NCBI RefSeq assembly: GCF_026914185.1
Contig: NC_070573.1
Span: 310,001-374,000, forward strand
Direction of reading: 5' to 3'
DNA length: 64,000 bases
Source of the DNA: Puccinia triticina
Taxonomy: Eukaryota > Basidiomycota > Pucciniomycetes > Pucciniales > Pucciniaceae
Under the pieces are notes generated by a model that worked only from the letters and a program-made list of their open reading frames with translations, was not told the origin of the DNA and made no database searches. Below, piece after piece: positions 28,092 through 37,563 of this stretch. Position numbers and translations under genes: made by a program. Position 1 is the stretch's first letter. Each line of letters begins with the position of its first letter.

Positions 28092-28229
28092 TTGTGGCTG
28101 CCAGCTGGGTGGTTGGTTGGTAGTGCTCATGGGTTGATCCAACAGCCCTCCATACTGTGGTGATACATCATGGTAGCAGACTAACAGACAACTCAACACC
28201 ACTCCTATCCAAGCTCCTAGAGTATCGAT

Positions 28230-29052
28230 ATTCTTGGTTGCTTACATCACCTCCAGATCATACACAAAGAGATCCTTGACCTGGTCCGTCCCATCCCCTC
28301 ATCCAGCCCATCATCATCATTGTTCACTAATTCCCCGGCACTCAGGACAACCAGAAACCAGACGAAAGCATCAGATCGATCACCACCGACCCGGTCGATC
28401 AGACCTATTGGCTCTATTCGGAACAATCCATATTCGAGCTGGTCGTCAAAAATGAAGGCCGAGATATCTGGAAGGTCTATCTAGCCCGCAAAGATTGCGA
28501 GAAAGCGTTGAGTCATGTGGATGTAAGCAGGCCAAAAAATCCCAGTCCCTGGCTGGCGAGAGAGAGAGAGAGAGTGAGACAAGCTGACCTAGGATTTCGA
28601 TTACAGATGGCCATCGACCGGGACAAGATCTTGGTCAGCCAGGCCAATCATTACCTCCAAACCGGCAAACACATCTCTGCCGCCCAGATCTATGCCCAGT
28701 GCTCAAAGCCCTTCGAGGAGGTCGTCCTGGGCTTCATCGACCGCGGCGAGCGAGATGCACTGCGGTACTATCTGATCAGCCGTCTCGAGCAGCTCAAACG
28801 CCAGGTTTGACCCCCATCTCAACTACTACATCCATCTCATTCTGATGAGTGTGTGCTTGTTTAGGATCTGACTCAGCAGATGATGCTGGCGAATTGGTTG
28901 ACGGAGATCTATTTGGCTAAGATCAACGAACTGGAAGCTCTCGTCGGCGCGGATCCTTTGGCTGCTGATCAGACTGCCAATATTGTCGTCAAGCAACAGC
29001 TGATCGAAGACGAACTGCAGCAGTTCTTGAGGACTTACAAAATTGAGAGCCT
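28230..29052 (+). pseudogene. Captured VPS18 fragment (copy L)
   Basis: Three exon-like pieces match the middle of VPS18/Pep3, a subunit of the HOPS/CORVET vacuolar tethering complexes. The first is near 28390-28525 (TYWLYSEQSI...EGRDIWKVYLARKDC, end of the Pep3/Vps18 domain). The second is about 28608-28806 (ILVSQANHYLQTGKHISAAQIYAQC and FEEVVLGFIDRGERDALRYY). The third is about 28865-29045 (LTQQMMLANWLTEIYLAKINELE). GT...AG introns are retained. The fragment lacks both gene ends and is embedded between GSK3 exons, so it cannot encode VPS18. Confidence 0.85.
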
Positions 29053-29122
29053 TACTTTTTCTCCCGGACAGCGGGGGGTAGTCTCGCTAATCCGGTGAAT
29101 TGTTTTTTTTTTTTTGGTTTCC

Positions 29123-29633
29123 AGGCTGATCTGGACTCCCCATACAATCCTCGGCAGGCAAAGCGCAATGAAGTCTTTTTGAACTTGGTGATTGAGGATG
29201 TGCCTGAAACCGTGTACCGGGCCTCCTGCCACTACTCCAAATTAAAGCAGGTCAGTTCCCCAGTCCATGCTCCAGTGTATCAGGCGGCTGGCTCTCATCG
29301 CCGACTGATCGCTCTCGCATCGCGTCCAATATGGTCTAATCAATCCGTTGGTACCACTCATGCTTCAGGCCATGCCGATCTTGAACATCAAGCTATACGT
29401 CTATCAGCTCTTGCAATCGCTAGCCTACATCCACTCGCTTGGAATATGCCATCGAGACATCAAGCCTCAGAACTTGTTATTAAACCCCTCGACCGGAGTG
29501 CTCGAGTTGTATGGTTTCGGATCGGCAAAGATCTTGGTGGCTGGAGAACCGAACGTCAGTTATATATGTTTGAGGTACTACCGAGCACCAGAGCTGATTT
29601 TTGGGGCAACCAACTACACCACTAACATTGGTC
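29123..29633 (+). pseudogene. Captured GSK3 kinase fragment, C-lobe exons (copy L)
   Basis: About 29125-29250 encodes KRNEVFLNLVIEDVPETVYRAS. About 29366-29630 encodes [26 protein letters not shown], then YGFGSAK and [22 protein letters not shown]. The HRD motif is kept. The metal-binding DFG is changed to GFG and the activation-loop Ser before RYYRAPE to Leu, so the kinase would be dead even if expressed. The rest of the C-lobe is missing. Confidence 0.88.
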
Positions 29634-30556
29634 AGTCCCCACGGTCAATAAGCCCCTCAAGTCTTGTTATAACAGTAAATCTCTCTTATAGTCTCTCCCT
29701 CCCTTATTTTCCTGTCCGCGTGATCAATGTCATATCCGCTGTTGATCTACCCAAATGTCGGTACAGATATGTTAGGATATTTTTAGTCAATTTTCTCCCT
29801 GCATCTTTCAAAGTTGTACTGCTTAACTCATAAGCCAAACCAATGAATTGTCATGAGCAGATTTGAACTCAACAAAGCCCCTCTCTTCAGTGGGCATGTG
29901 ATCTTCCGAAGCAAGCCCATGACAGCCCTTGGCAGGAGGGAATGGTGCTCTACAACACAGGTCTGTTACATTTACCCATGACTTAAACATATCATAAAAT
30001 AAAATAAAATAAAATAAAATAGTTAGCTAATGGTAGACTTGAGGAATAAAAGAATACACTTGACGACAGCAGTTACAGGTTGGTTTCTTCAAATACAGCC
30101 TGAAACACATTGTAAGGTATTGTGAAGTATTGTAGAATTGATGATTTTTTTATTTTATAACAGGAGAAAAAATGAATTATAAGTGATATGCTGCAGGATT
30201 AGAAGTAACATGACTGCTAACATGTATAAACAATGTTTTACACACCCAAACAGTCCAAAACTTTCAGTAATTCTTCAATGTTGCAAATTATTTGAGCTGT
30301 TAAACTATTGGAAATGATGTTTTTTCACCAGAGGATGAAATTTAAGCGACGGGCGGAGGGCTCATTGGGAAAATGACTGCCAACTGGATAACTTTTTACA
30401 TAAAAAAGCAAATGAGATGGGGAAAAAAAAATCATCAATTGTGCTGATTCAAGAGGTATTATTGATTTTCCAGTGGTTTTGCCAATTGGATACCAGTGCA
30501 GCAAGACAACCATTTTTCTTGAGCTCCGCAGCGGCGCAGCCGCCTTGGCCTCTAGT

Positions 30557-32772
30557 ATCACCTAATTGGGAATTTTTTGGTGTTTCTGCCACTGTATCTC
30601 AACCCCGCAATGGGAATGATTTCATGATGTTTAATTGGGTGAATCTTCTGGTACCAATATCATGAAATAAACACCATTCCTGGTTGAGATATAGTGGCAG
30701 AAACACAAAGAAAACCCCAATTTGGTGATATTTTGAGACTCATCAGACTGCACAATGCCAGCATAATTGGCTGGGTTGAGGTTATCCCAGTTAAACTGGG
30801 ATGAACTCAACCAATTTGCACTTAGTTGATCTCAACTGATGAAATATAAATCCAAGGCACCCCCCTTGGTTTTATATTTCATTGGATGAGATCAACCCAT
30901 GTTAAATTGGCTGAGTGCACCCCAGTTAAACTGGGATGACATAATCCCAGCCAAACATGCTGGCAGTGCTTGAGCTGCCACATTTTGGGATTTTCATGGT
31001 CAAGAGCTGACCCAATTTGATCTCTCAACATGTCTTATCATGATGGTATCAATATCACGAAATCATTCCCATTGCAGGTTGAGATACAGTGGCAGAAACA
31101 CCAAATAATACCCAATTAGGCAATATTTTAAGACTAATCAGACTATAGCAGCTCCTTTTGGGCATTTCCATACATGAAAGCTATACAAAAATAATCTTTG
31201 GAAATGGATGAGTATGCTGGTACCAATATCATGAAATAATTATCATTCCCAGTTGAGATATAGTGGCAGAAACACAAAGAAAACCCCAATTTGGTGATAT
31301 TTTGGGACTCATGAGACTGTAGCTGCAACATTTTTGGATTTTCATGGTCAAGAGCTGACCCAAAGTAATCCCTCAAAATGTCTTATCATAATGGTATCAA
31401 TATCATGAAATCATTCACATTGCAGGTTAACACCAAAAAAAACCAAATTAGGCAATATTTCAAGACTAATTAGACTATTGCAGCTCCTTTTTGGCATTTC
31501 AATCCATGAACTCTATACCAGAATAATCTTTGGAAATGTATCAATATTCTGGTACCAATATCATGAAATGATTACCATTCCTGGTTGAGTTATAGTGGCA
31601 GAAACACAAAGATCTTTGGAAATGGATGAGTATGCTGGTACCAATATCATGAAATAATTATCATTCCCAGTTGAGATATAGTGGCAGAAACACAAAGAAA
31701 ACCTCAATTTGGTGATATTTTGAGACTCATGAGACTGTAGCTGCCTCATTTTGGGAATTTCATGGTCAAGAGCTGACACAAATTAATCTCTCAACATGTC
31801 TTGTTATGATGGTATCAATATCGTGAAATAAATGTTAGCCCCGGTTCAGATACAGTGGCAGAAACACCATAAAATACCCAATTAGGGAATATTTTGAGAC
31901 TAATTAGACTATAGCAGCTCCTTTTGGGCATTCCCATACATGATAGCTATACCAAAATAATCTTTGGAAATGTATCAATATTCTGGTACCAATATCATGA
32001 AATGATCACCATTCCTGGTTGAGATGTAGTGGCAAAAACACAAAGAAAAACCTCATTTGGTGATTGTTTGAGACCGATGAGACTGTAGCTGCCACATTTT
32101 GGGTTTTTCATGGGCAAGAGCTGACCCAAATTAATCTCTCAAAATCTCTTATCATAACGGTATCAATATCATGAAATCATTCCCATTGCGGGTTGAGATA
32201 CATTGGCAGAAACCGCAAAAATACCCAATTAGGCAATATTTTGAGACTAGTCAGACTATAGCAGCTCCTTTTGGGCATTTCCATACATGAAAGCTATACC
32301 AAAATAATCTTTGGAAATGGATGAATATTCATGTACCAATATCATGAAATAATCACCATTCCCGGTTGAGATATAGTGGCAGACACACAAAGAAAACCCC
32401 AATTTGGTGATATTTTGAGACTCATCAGACTGTAGCTGCCACATTTTTGGATTTTCATGGTCAAGAGCTGACCCAAATTAATCTTTCAACATGTCCTATC
32501 ATAATGGTATCAATATCATGAAATCATTCCCATTGCGGGTTGAGATACAGTGGCAGAAACACCAAAAGATACCCAATTAGGGAATATTTTGAGACTAATC
32601 AGACTATAGCAGCTCCATTTGAGCATTTCCATACATTGAAGCTATACCAAAATAATCTTTGGAAATAGATGAAGATTTCGGTCCCAAGATCATGAAATGA
32701 TCACCATTCCCGGTTGAGATATGGTGACAGAAACACAAAGAAAACCCCAATTTGGTGGCATTTTGAGACTCA
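30557..32772 (+). repeat. 348-bp dimeric satellite, block 3 (loop between the inverted Helitrons)
   Basis: The first about 75 bp (30557-30632) are satellite in reverse orientation. The rest, from about 30645, is forward. Forward units are more diverged here and include partial monomers (31560-31680, duplicated text). A fold-back MITE interrupts at 30756-30965. No gene. Confidence 0.88.
30756..30965. mobile_element. Fold-back MITE in satellite
   Basis: The ends TGCCAGCATAATTGGCTGGG and, in reverse complement, TGCCAGCATGTTTGGCTGGG match. Inverted similarity continues almost to the centre (CCCAGTTAAACTGGG near both ends, GAAATATAAA... near the middle). It interrupts the satellite text CAGACTG...AGCTGCC. 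The target duplication is not certain. Confidence 0.7.
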
Positions 32773-33348
32773 CTAGAGGCCGAGGCGGCTGCGCCGCTGC
32801 GGAGCTCAAGAAAAATGGTTGTCTTGCTGCACTGGTATCCAATTGGCAAAACCACTGGAAAATCAATAATACCTCTTGAATCAGCACAATTGATGATTTT
32901 TTTTTTCCCATCTCATTTGCTTTTTTATGTAAAAAGTTATCCAGTTGGCAGTCATTTTCCCAATGAGCCCTCCGCCCGTTGCTTAAATTTCATCCTCTGG
33001 TGAAAAAACATCATTTCCAATAGTTTAACAGCTCAAATAATTTGCAACATTGAAGAATTACTGAAAGTTTTGGACTGTTTGGGTGTGTAAAACATTGTTT
33101 ATACATGTTAGCAGTCATGTTACTTCTAATCCTGCAGCATATCACTTATAATTCATTTTTTCTCCTGTTATAAAATAAAAAAATCATCAATTCTACAATA
33201 CTTCACAATACCTTACAATGTGTTTCAGGCTGTATTTGAAGAAACCAACCTGTAACTGCTGTCGTCAAGTGTATTCTTTTATTCCTCAAGTCTACCATTA
33301 GCTAACTATTTTATTTTATTTTATTTTATTTTATGATATGTTTAAGTC

Positions 33349-33594
33349 TGTGAAACTCCATAAAATATTATGTGTCCTATGGGAGTTGAACCCATGTCTC
33401 TTATATCCATGTTAAGTGTACTAACCACTGTACTAAGGACGCTTGGATATGAATAGCTGCAGGTGGGTCAATGAACATCCACTGGTGTCACATGAAGATC
33501 CCTAATTGAGGGGAAGACCCGTAAATGACAGGTCATGAATGAGTGACACCAGCAGGTATGATAAAGCTAAGAGTAGCAGAACCACAACCTGACA
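33349..33594 (-). mobile_element. Solo LTR with tRNA-like gene, in Helitron R
   Basis: 246 bp with TGTGAAACTCC...CCTGACA ends and 5-bp duplications AAGTC (33344-33348 and 33595-33599). The empty site is preserved in Helitron L. Its plan parallels the TRIM LTR (TGT-A-rich-TAAAAT-ATGTGTC then a tRNA-like sequence), but the sequence and the tRNA are different, so it is a sister family. Strand is inferred from the tRNA orientation. Confidence 0.8.
33372..33442 (-). tRNA. tRNA-like sequence in solo LTR
   Basis: On the minus strand: acceptor GCGTCCT with AGGACAC (6 of 7), perfect D-stem GTAC...GTAC with loop AGTGGTTA, class I short variable loop, and T-arm ATGGG-TTCAACT-CCCAT. TTTT follows at 33365-33362. 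The anticodon arm (CTTA...TAAG) has no clear T33, so the anticodon is not called. Confidence 0.6.
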
Positions 33595-33954
33595 AAGTCA
33601 TGGGTAAATGTAACAGACCTGTGTTGTAGAGCACCATTCCCTCCTGCCAAGGGCTGTCATGGGCTTGCTTCGGAAGATCACATGCCCACTGAAGAGAGGG
33701 GCTTTGTTGAGTTCAAATCTGCTCATGATAATTCATTGGTTTGGCTTATGAGTTAAGCAGTACAACTTTGAAAGATGCAGGGAGAAAATTGACTAAAAAT
33801 ATCCTAACATATCTGTACCGACATTTGGGTAGATCAACAGCGGAAATGACATCGATCACACGGACAGAAAAATAAGGGAGGGAGAGACTATAAGAGAGAT
33901 TTACTGTTATAACAAGACTTGAGGGGCTTATTGACCGTGGGGATTGACCAATGT

Positions 33955-34455
33955 TAGTGGTGTAGTTGGTTGCCCCAAAAATCAGCTCTGGTGCTCGGTA
34001 GTACCTCAAACATATATAACTGAAGTTCGGTTCTCCAGCCACCAAGATCTTTGCCGATCCAAAACCATACAACTCGAGCCCTCCGGTCAATAACAAGTTC
34101 TGAGGCTTGATGTCTCGATGGCATATTCCAAGCGAGTGGATGTAGGCTAGCAATTGCAAGAGCTGATAGACGTATAGCTTGATGTTCAAGATCGGCATGA
34201 CCTGAAGCATGAGTGGTACCAACGGATTGATTAGACCATATTGGACGCGATGCGAGAGCGATCAGTCGGCGATGAGAGCCAGCCGCCTGATACACTGGAG
34301 CATGGACTGGGGAACTGACCTGCTTTAATTTGGAGTAGTGGCGGGAGGCCCGGTACACGGTTTCAGGCACATCCTCAATCACCAAGTTCAAAAAGACTTC
34401 ATTGCGCTTTGCCTGCCGAGGATCGTATGGGGAGTCCAGATCAGCCTGGAAACCA
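33955..34455 (-). pseudogene. Captured GSK3 fragment, C-lobe exons (copy R)
   Basis: Same exons as 29123-29633: [37 protein letters not shown] and [17 protein letters not shown]. There is a short deletion before [10 protein letters not shown] relative to copy L. It shares the GFG change, so that mutation arose before the two Helitrons separated. Confidence 0.85.
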
Positions 34456-34470
34456 AAAAAAAAAAACAAT

Positions 34471-35310
34471 TCACCGGATTAGCGAGACTACCCCCCGCCG
34501 TCCGGGAGAAAAAGTAAGGCTCTCAATTTTGTAAGTCCTCAAGAACTGCTGCAGTTCGTCTTCGATCAGCTGTTGCTTGACGACAATATTGGCAGTCTGA
34601 TCAGCAGCCAAAGGATCCGCGCCGACGAGAGCTTCCAGTTCGTTGATCTTAGCCAAATAGATCTCCGTCAACCAATTCGCCAGCATCATCTGCTGAGTCA
34701 GATCCTAAACAAGCACACACTCATCAGAATGAGATGGGGTTCAAACCTGGCGTTTGAGCTGCTCGAGACGGCTGATCAGATAGTACCGCAGTGCATCTCG
34801 CTCGCCGCGGTCGATGAAGCCCAGGACGACCTCCTCGAAGGGCTTTGAGCACTGGGCATAGATCTGGGCGGCAGAGATGTGTTTGCCGGTTTGGAGGTAA
34901 TGATTGGCCTGGCTGACCAAGATCTTGTCCCGGTCAATGGCCATCTGTAATCGAAATCCTAGGTCAGCTTGTCTCACTCTCTCTCTCTCTCTCGCCAGCC
35001 AGGGACTGGGATTTTTTGGCCTGCTTACATCCACATGACTCAACGCTTTCTTGCAATCTTTGCGGGCTAGATAGACCTTCCAGATATCTCGGCCTTCATT
35101 TTTGACGACCAGCTTGGATATGGATTGTTCCGAATAGAGCCAATAGGTCTGATTGACCGGGTCGGTGGTGATCAATCTGATGCTTTCGTCCGGTTTCTGG
35201 TTGTCCCGAGTGCCGGGGAATTAGTGAACGATGATGATGATGGGCTGGATGACGGGATGGGACGGACCAGGTCAAGGATCTCTTTGTGTATGATCTGGAG
35301 GTCATGATGT
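34471..35310 (-). pseudogene. Captured VPS18 fragment (copy R)
   Basis: Same three VPS18 pieces as copy L. The first exon is open across 35175-35030 (NQTYWLYSEQS, RDIWKVYLARKDC). Introns are retained. Confidence 0.85.
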
Positions 35311-35359
35311 AAGCAACCAAGAATATCGATACTCTAGGAGCTTGGATAGGAGTGGCTCA

Positions 35360-35705
35360 CCTTATCTCCACTCGAATAGAAATAAGCACGTAGATCGACG
35401 ACGTTTGGATGGATCAGCAGTTTCATAATTCGGAACTCTCGATTCTGGGGCCGTGCATAGATACAGGTCAGCAGGTCTGGGGGGAACGAGGAGAAGGATG
35501 CGACGGACTTTGAATTGTTTATCTTGCAAGACTTTCTTGATCGCGACCTCTTCTTTGCCAGAGGGATGGACGGATCCAACGACGAGTTGAGCGCTGAAGA
35601 CAATGCCAAAGGAGCCGTTCCCAACGGCCGGCGTAGCCGATCTCGCGTTGCTCGCCCGTCCGCCAAACGCAGGCCAGGACCTCCATTAATTTGTTTGCTT
35701 CGTTG
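35360..35705 (-). pseudogene. Captured GSK3 fragment, N-lobe exons (copy R)
   Basis: Mirror of 27190-27551: glycine-rich loop, VAIKK and HPNVVDLRAYFYSSGDK, joined directly to the VPS18 piece because the TRIM is absent here. This shows the original GSK3-VPS18 junction (near 35345-35365). Confidence 0.82.
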
Positions 35706-36537
35706 ACTGTGTGTGGCAGGGTGGTAGGTCAGCATCTGTTGTTGGTAGTCAGTCTGCTTCTGGCTAGGATGGTGGATGGACGAATCAGAGGTAGTAGAGC
35801 CTGCGCGGAGTGAATTATCATCTGCAAGGACAGAGATGTCAGCATGGAGAAAAACACAGACAAAGTTGAGTATGCAGTTCGACGTTAGTGGTTGGGCGGG
35901 AGTGGCGTTGGTGTCAAAGGAACATGGTGGTGGCGCCACGATGCCCCCAACAGGTCAAATTGTGCGGTCGATTTCAGCTTCCCGTAGCGCACATCAGATG
36001 TGTTGACCAGGATGGCCAGAAGATCTGAGATGTAGCTAATGCCTTGCGGGTCAAAAATATGTACAGCGGCGGCGTGGCGGAGGCCTTGTTGTCAAGGATA
36101 CATGCGGGGGGATCCAAGGGGAAGGCTTGAGGCGAGCTTGGCACTGCTGGTTGATGGTGTATAAAAGGGGGGGTGTTGTGTTCGGATAATCCCCCAGGCG
36201 TCCTCTGCTGCTGTACTTCCAGCGTGTGGTTCATCCTCAACCCCCTCCGCTGTTGCACTTGCACAGTTTGAGGGGCTCTACTCGGTGGCCCCCCTTTGCA
36301 TAATGCCTTCAATGCGGCGCGCTGGGGGCCATCCACCCACTATTTTAACCCCTGCTAGACAGGGATGGATAGTGGGTCCAGTTTGTGATGTTTGGATTTT
36401 GTGTTTAGAAGGCTTGTTTTTGTAATTGGTTTTTTTGAAAGGGGGAACCCTTGCATTTTTTTTTTGTAATTTGGTTGATTTGTAGGGGGAACCCTTGATC
36501 TTTGTTTCTGTGTTTCTCTGGCTTTAATAAACTTGGA

Positions 36538-37563
36538 TTTTGAGACTAATCAGACTATAGCAGCTCCTTTTGGGCATTTCCATACATGAAAGCTATACCA
36601 AAATGTTCTTTGGAAATGGATGAATAATATGGTCCCAATATGATGAGATAATCACCATTCTTGGTTGAGATATAGTTAGGGTGTTCAAAGTTGACTTGCA
36701 TAAAATCATAACACCATAAAATCATAAAATTCTAAGCTGAAAAAAATATGTTGCACCCAAGCACTCAAATCAGAGCAACATTTCTAGGATGGTACATATG
36801 AAATCATCACTTGAAAGTTTTATAATTTTATGATTTTATGCATTGAAAATTTTATGATTTCAACTTTGAACACCCTTAGTGGCAGAAACACAAATAAAAC
36901 CCCAATTTGGTGATATTTTGAGACTCATGAGACTGTAGCTGCCTCATTTTGGGATTTTGATGGTCAAGAGCTGAACCAAATTAATCACTCCACATGTACT
37001 ATTATAATGGTATCAATATCATGAAATCAATGTTAGCCCTGGTTCAGATACATTGGCAGAAACACCATAAAATACGCAATTAGGCAATATTTTGAGACTA
37101 ATTAGACTATAGCAGCTCCTTTTTGGGATTTCAATCCATGAAATCTATACCAAAATAATCTTTGGAAATGTATCAATATTCTGGTACCAATATAATGAAA
37201 TGATCACCATTCCTGGTTGAGATCTAGTGGCAGAAACATAAAGAAAAACCTGATTTGGTGACTGTTTGAGACCCATGAGACTGTAGCTGCCACATTTTGG
37301 GTTTTTCATGGGCAAGACCTGACCCAAATTAATCTCCCAAAATCTCTTATCATAACGGTATCAATATCATGAAATCATTCCCAGTGCGGGTTGAGATACA
37401 GTGGCGTAAACACCAAAAATACCCAATTAGGCAATATTTTGAGACTAATCAGACTACAGGGGCTCCTTTTGGGCATTTCAATACATGAAAGCTATACCAA
37501 AATAATCTTTGGAAATGGATGAATATTCTGGTCCTAATATCATGAAATAATCACCATTCCCGG
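36538..37563 (+). repeat. 348-bp dimeric satellite, block 4
   Basis: Forward-orientation satellite starting TTTTGAGACTAATCAGAC directly after Helitron R. It is interrupted at 36679-36875 by a PIF/Harbinger-like MITE and ends at a solo LTR (37564). Confidence 0.9.
36679..36875. mobile_element. PIF/Harbinger-like MITE
   Basis: 197 bp. Inverted ends GGGTGTTCAAAGTTGA and TCAACTTTGAACACCC are flanked on both sides by TTA. It interrupts satellite text GAGATATAG/TGGCAG. A TTA duplication with GGG-starting ends fits PIF/Harbinger. Confidence 0.75.

Larger units (their letters stand above)
27562..28198 (-). mobile_element. Copia-type TRIM with a tRNA-like gene in each LTR
   Basis: 637-bp insertion present in Helitron L and absent from Helitron R, flanked by CCACT duplications (27557-27561 and 28199-28203). 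Two 215-bp LTRs (27562-27776 and 27984-28198) start TGTTGAG on the minus strand and end CTCTACA. On the minus strand the internal 207 bp begins right after the LTR with GGTTATGAGCCC, complementary to the initiator-tRNA-Met anticodon arm (the half-tRNA primer site used by Copia elements). It ends with the polypurine tract AAGGGGGGG just before the second LTR. There is no coding capacity. The LTRs differ at three positions, all CpG to TpG or CpA. Confidence 0.88.
26376..30556 (+). mobile_element. Helitron L, carrying captured GSK3 and VPS18 fragments
   Basis: The 5' end is TCCAAGTTTATTAAAG, preceded by A. The 3' end is a GC hairpin (GCGGCGCAGCCGC), then about 10 bp, then CTAG followed by T. There are no terminal inverted repeats and no target duplication, which together is the Helitron signature. 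It is 4,181 bp long. A near-identical inverted copy lies at 32773-36537. It encodes no Rep/helicase, so it is non-autonomous. The cargo is gene fragments with retained introns, so capture was from DNA. A 637-bp TRIM sits inside. A (TAAAA)n microsatellite lies at about 29996-30020. Confidence 0.9.
32773..36537 (-). mobile_element. Helitron R, inverted sister of Helitron L
   Basis: 3,765-bp minus-strand copy. The 5' TCCAAGTTTATTAAAG terminus is at 36537 and the 3' hairpin plus CTAG at 32773. It matches Helitron L along the whole length apart from scattered substitutions, the absence of the 637-bp TRIM, and the presence of a 246-bp solo LTR. It carries the same GSK3-VPS18-GSK3 cargo with the same frame change and GFG motif. 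Confidence 0.9.

Noticed and set aside
30325..33003. Many 60-110 residue frames across the satellite blocks
   Set aside because: The same chance peptides (SHESQNITKLGFSLCFCHYIST) recur in every unit with stops at different places. They follow the satellite period and are not genes.
26376..36537. Interpretation of the palindrome as a single large TIR transposon with 4-kb arms
   Set aside because: Each arm has its own asymmetric Helitron termini, A|T target sites and independently readable flanks, so two insertions plus an inversion explain it better.
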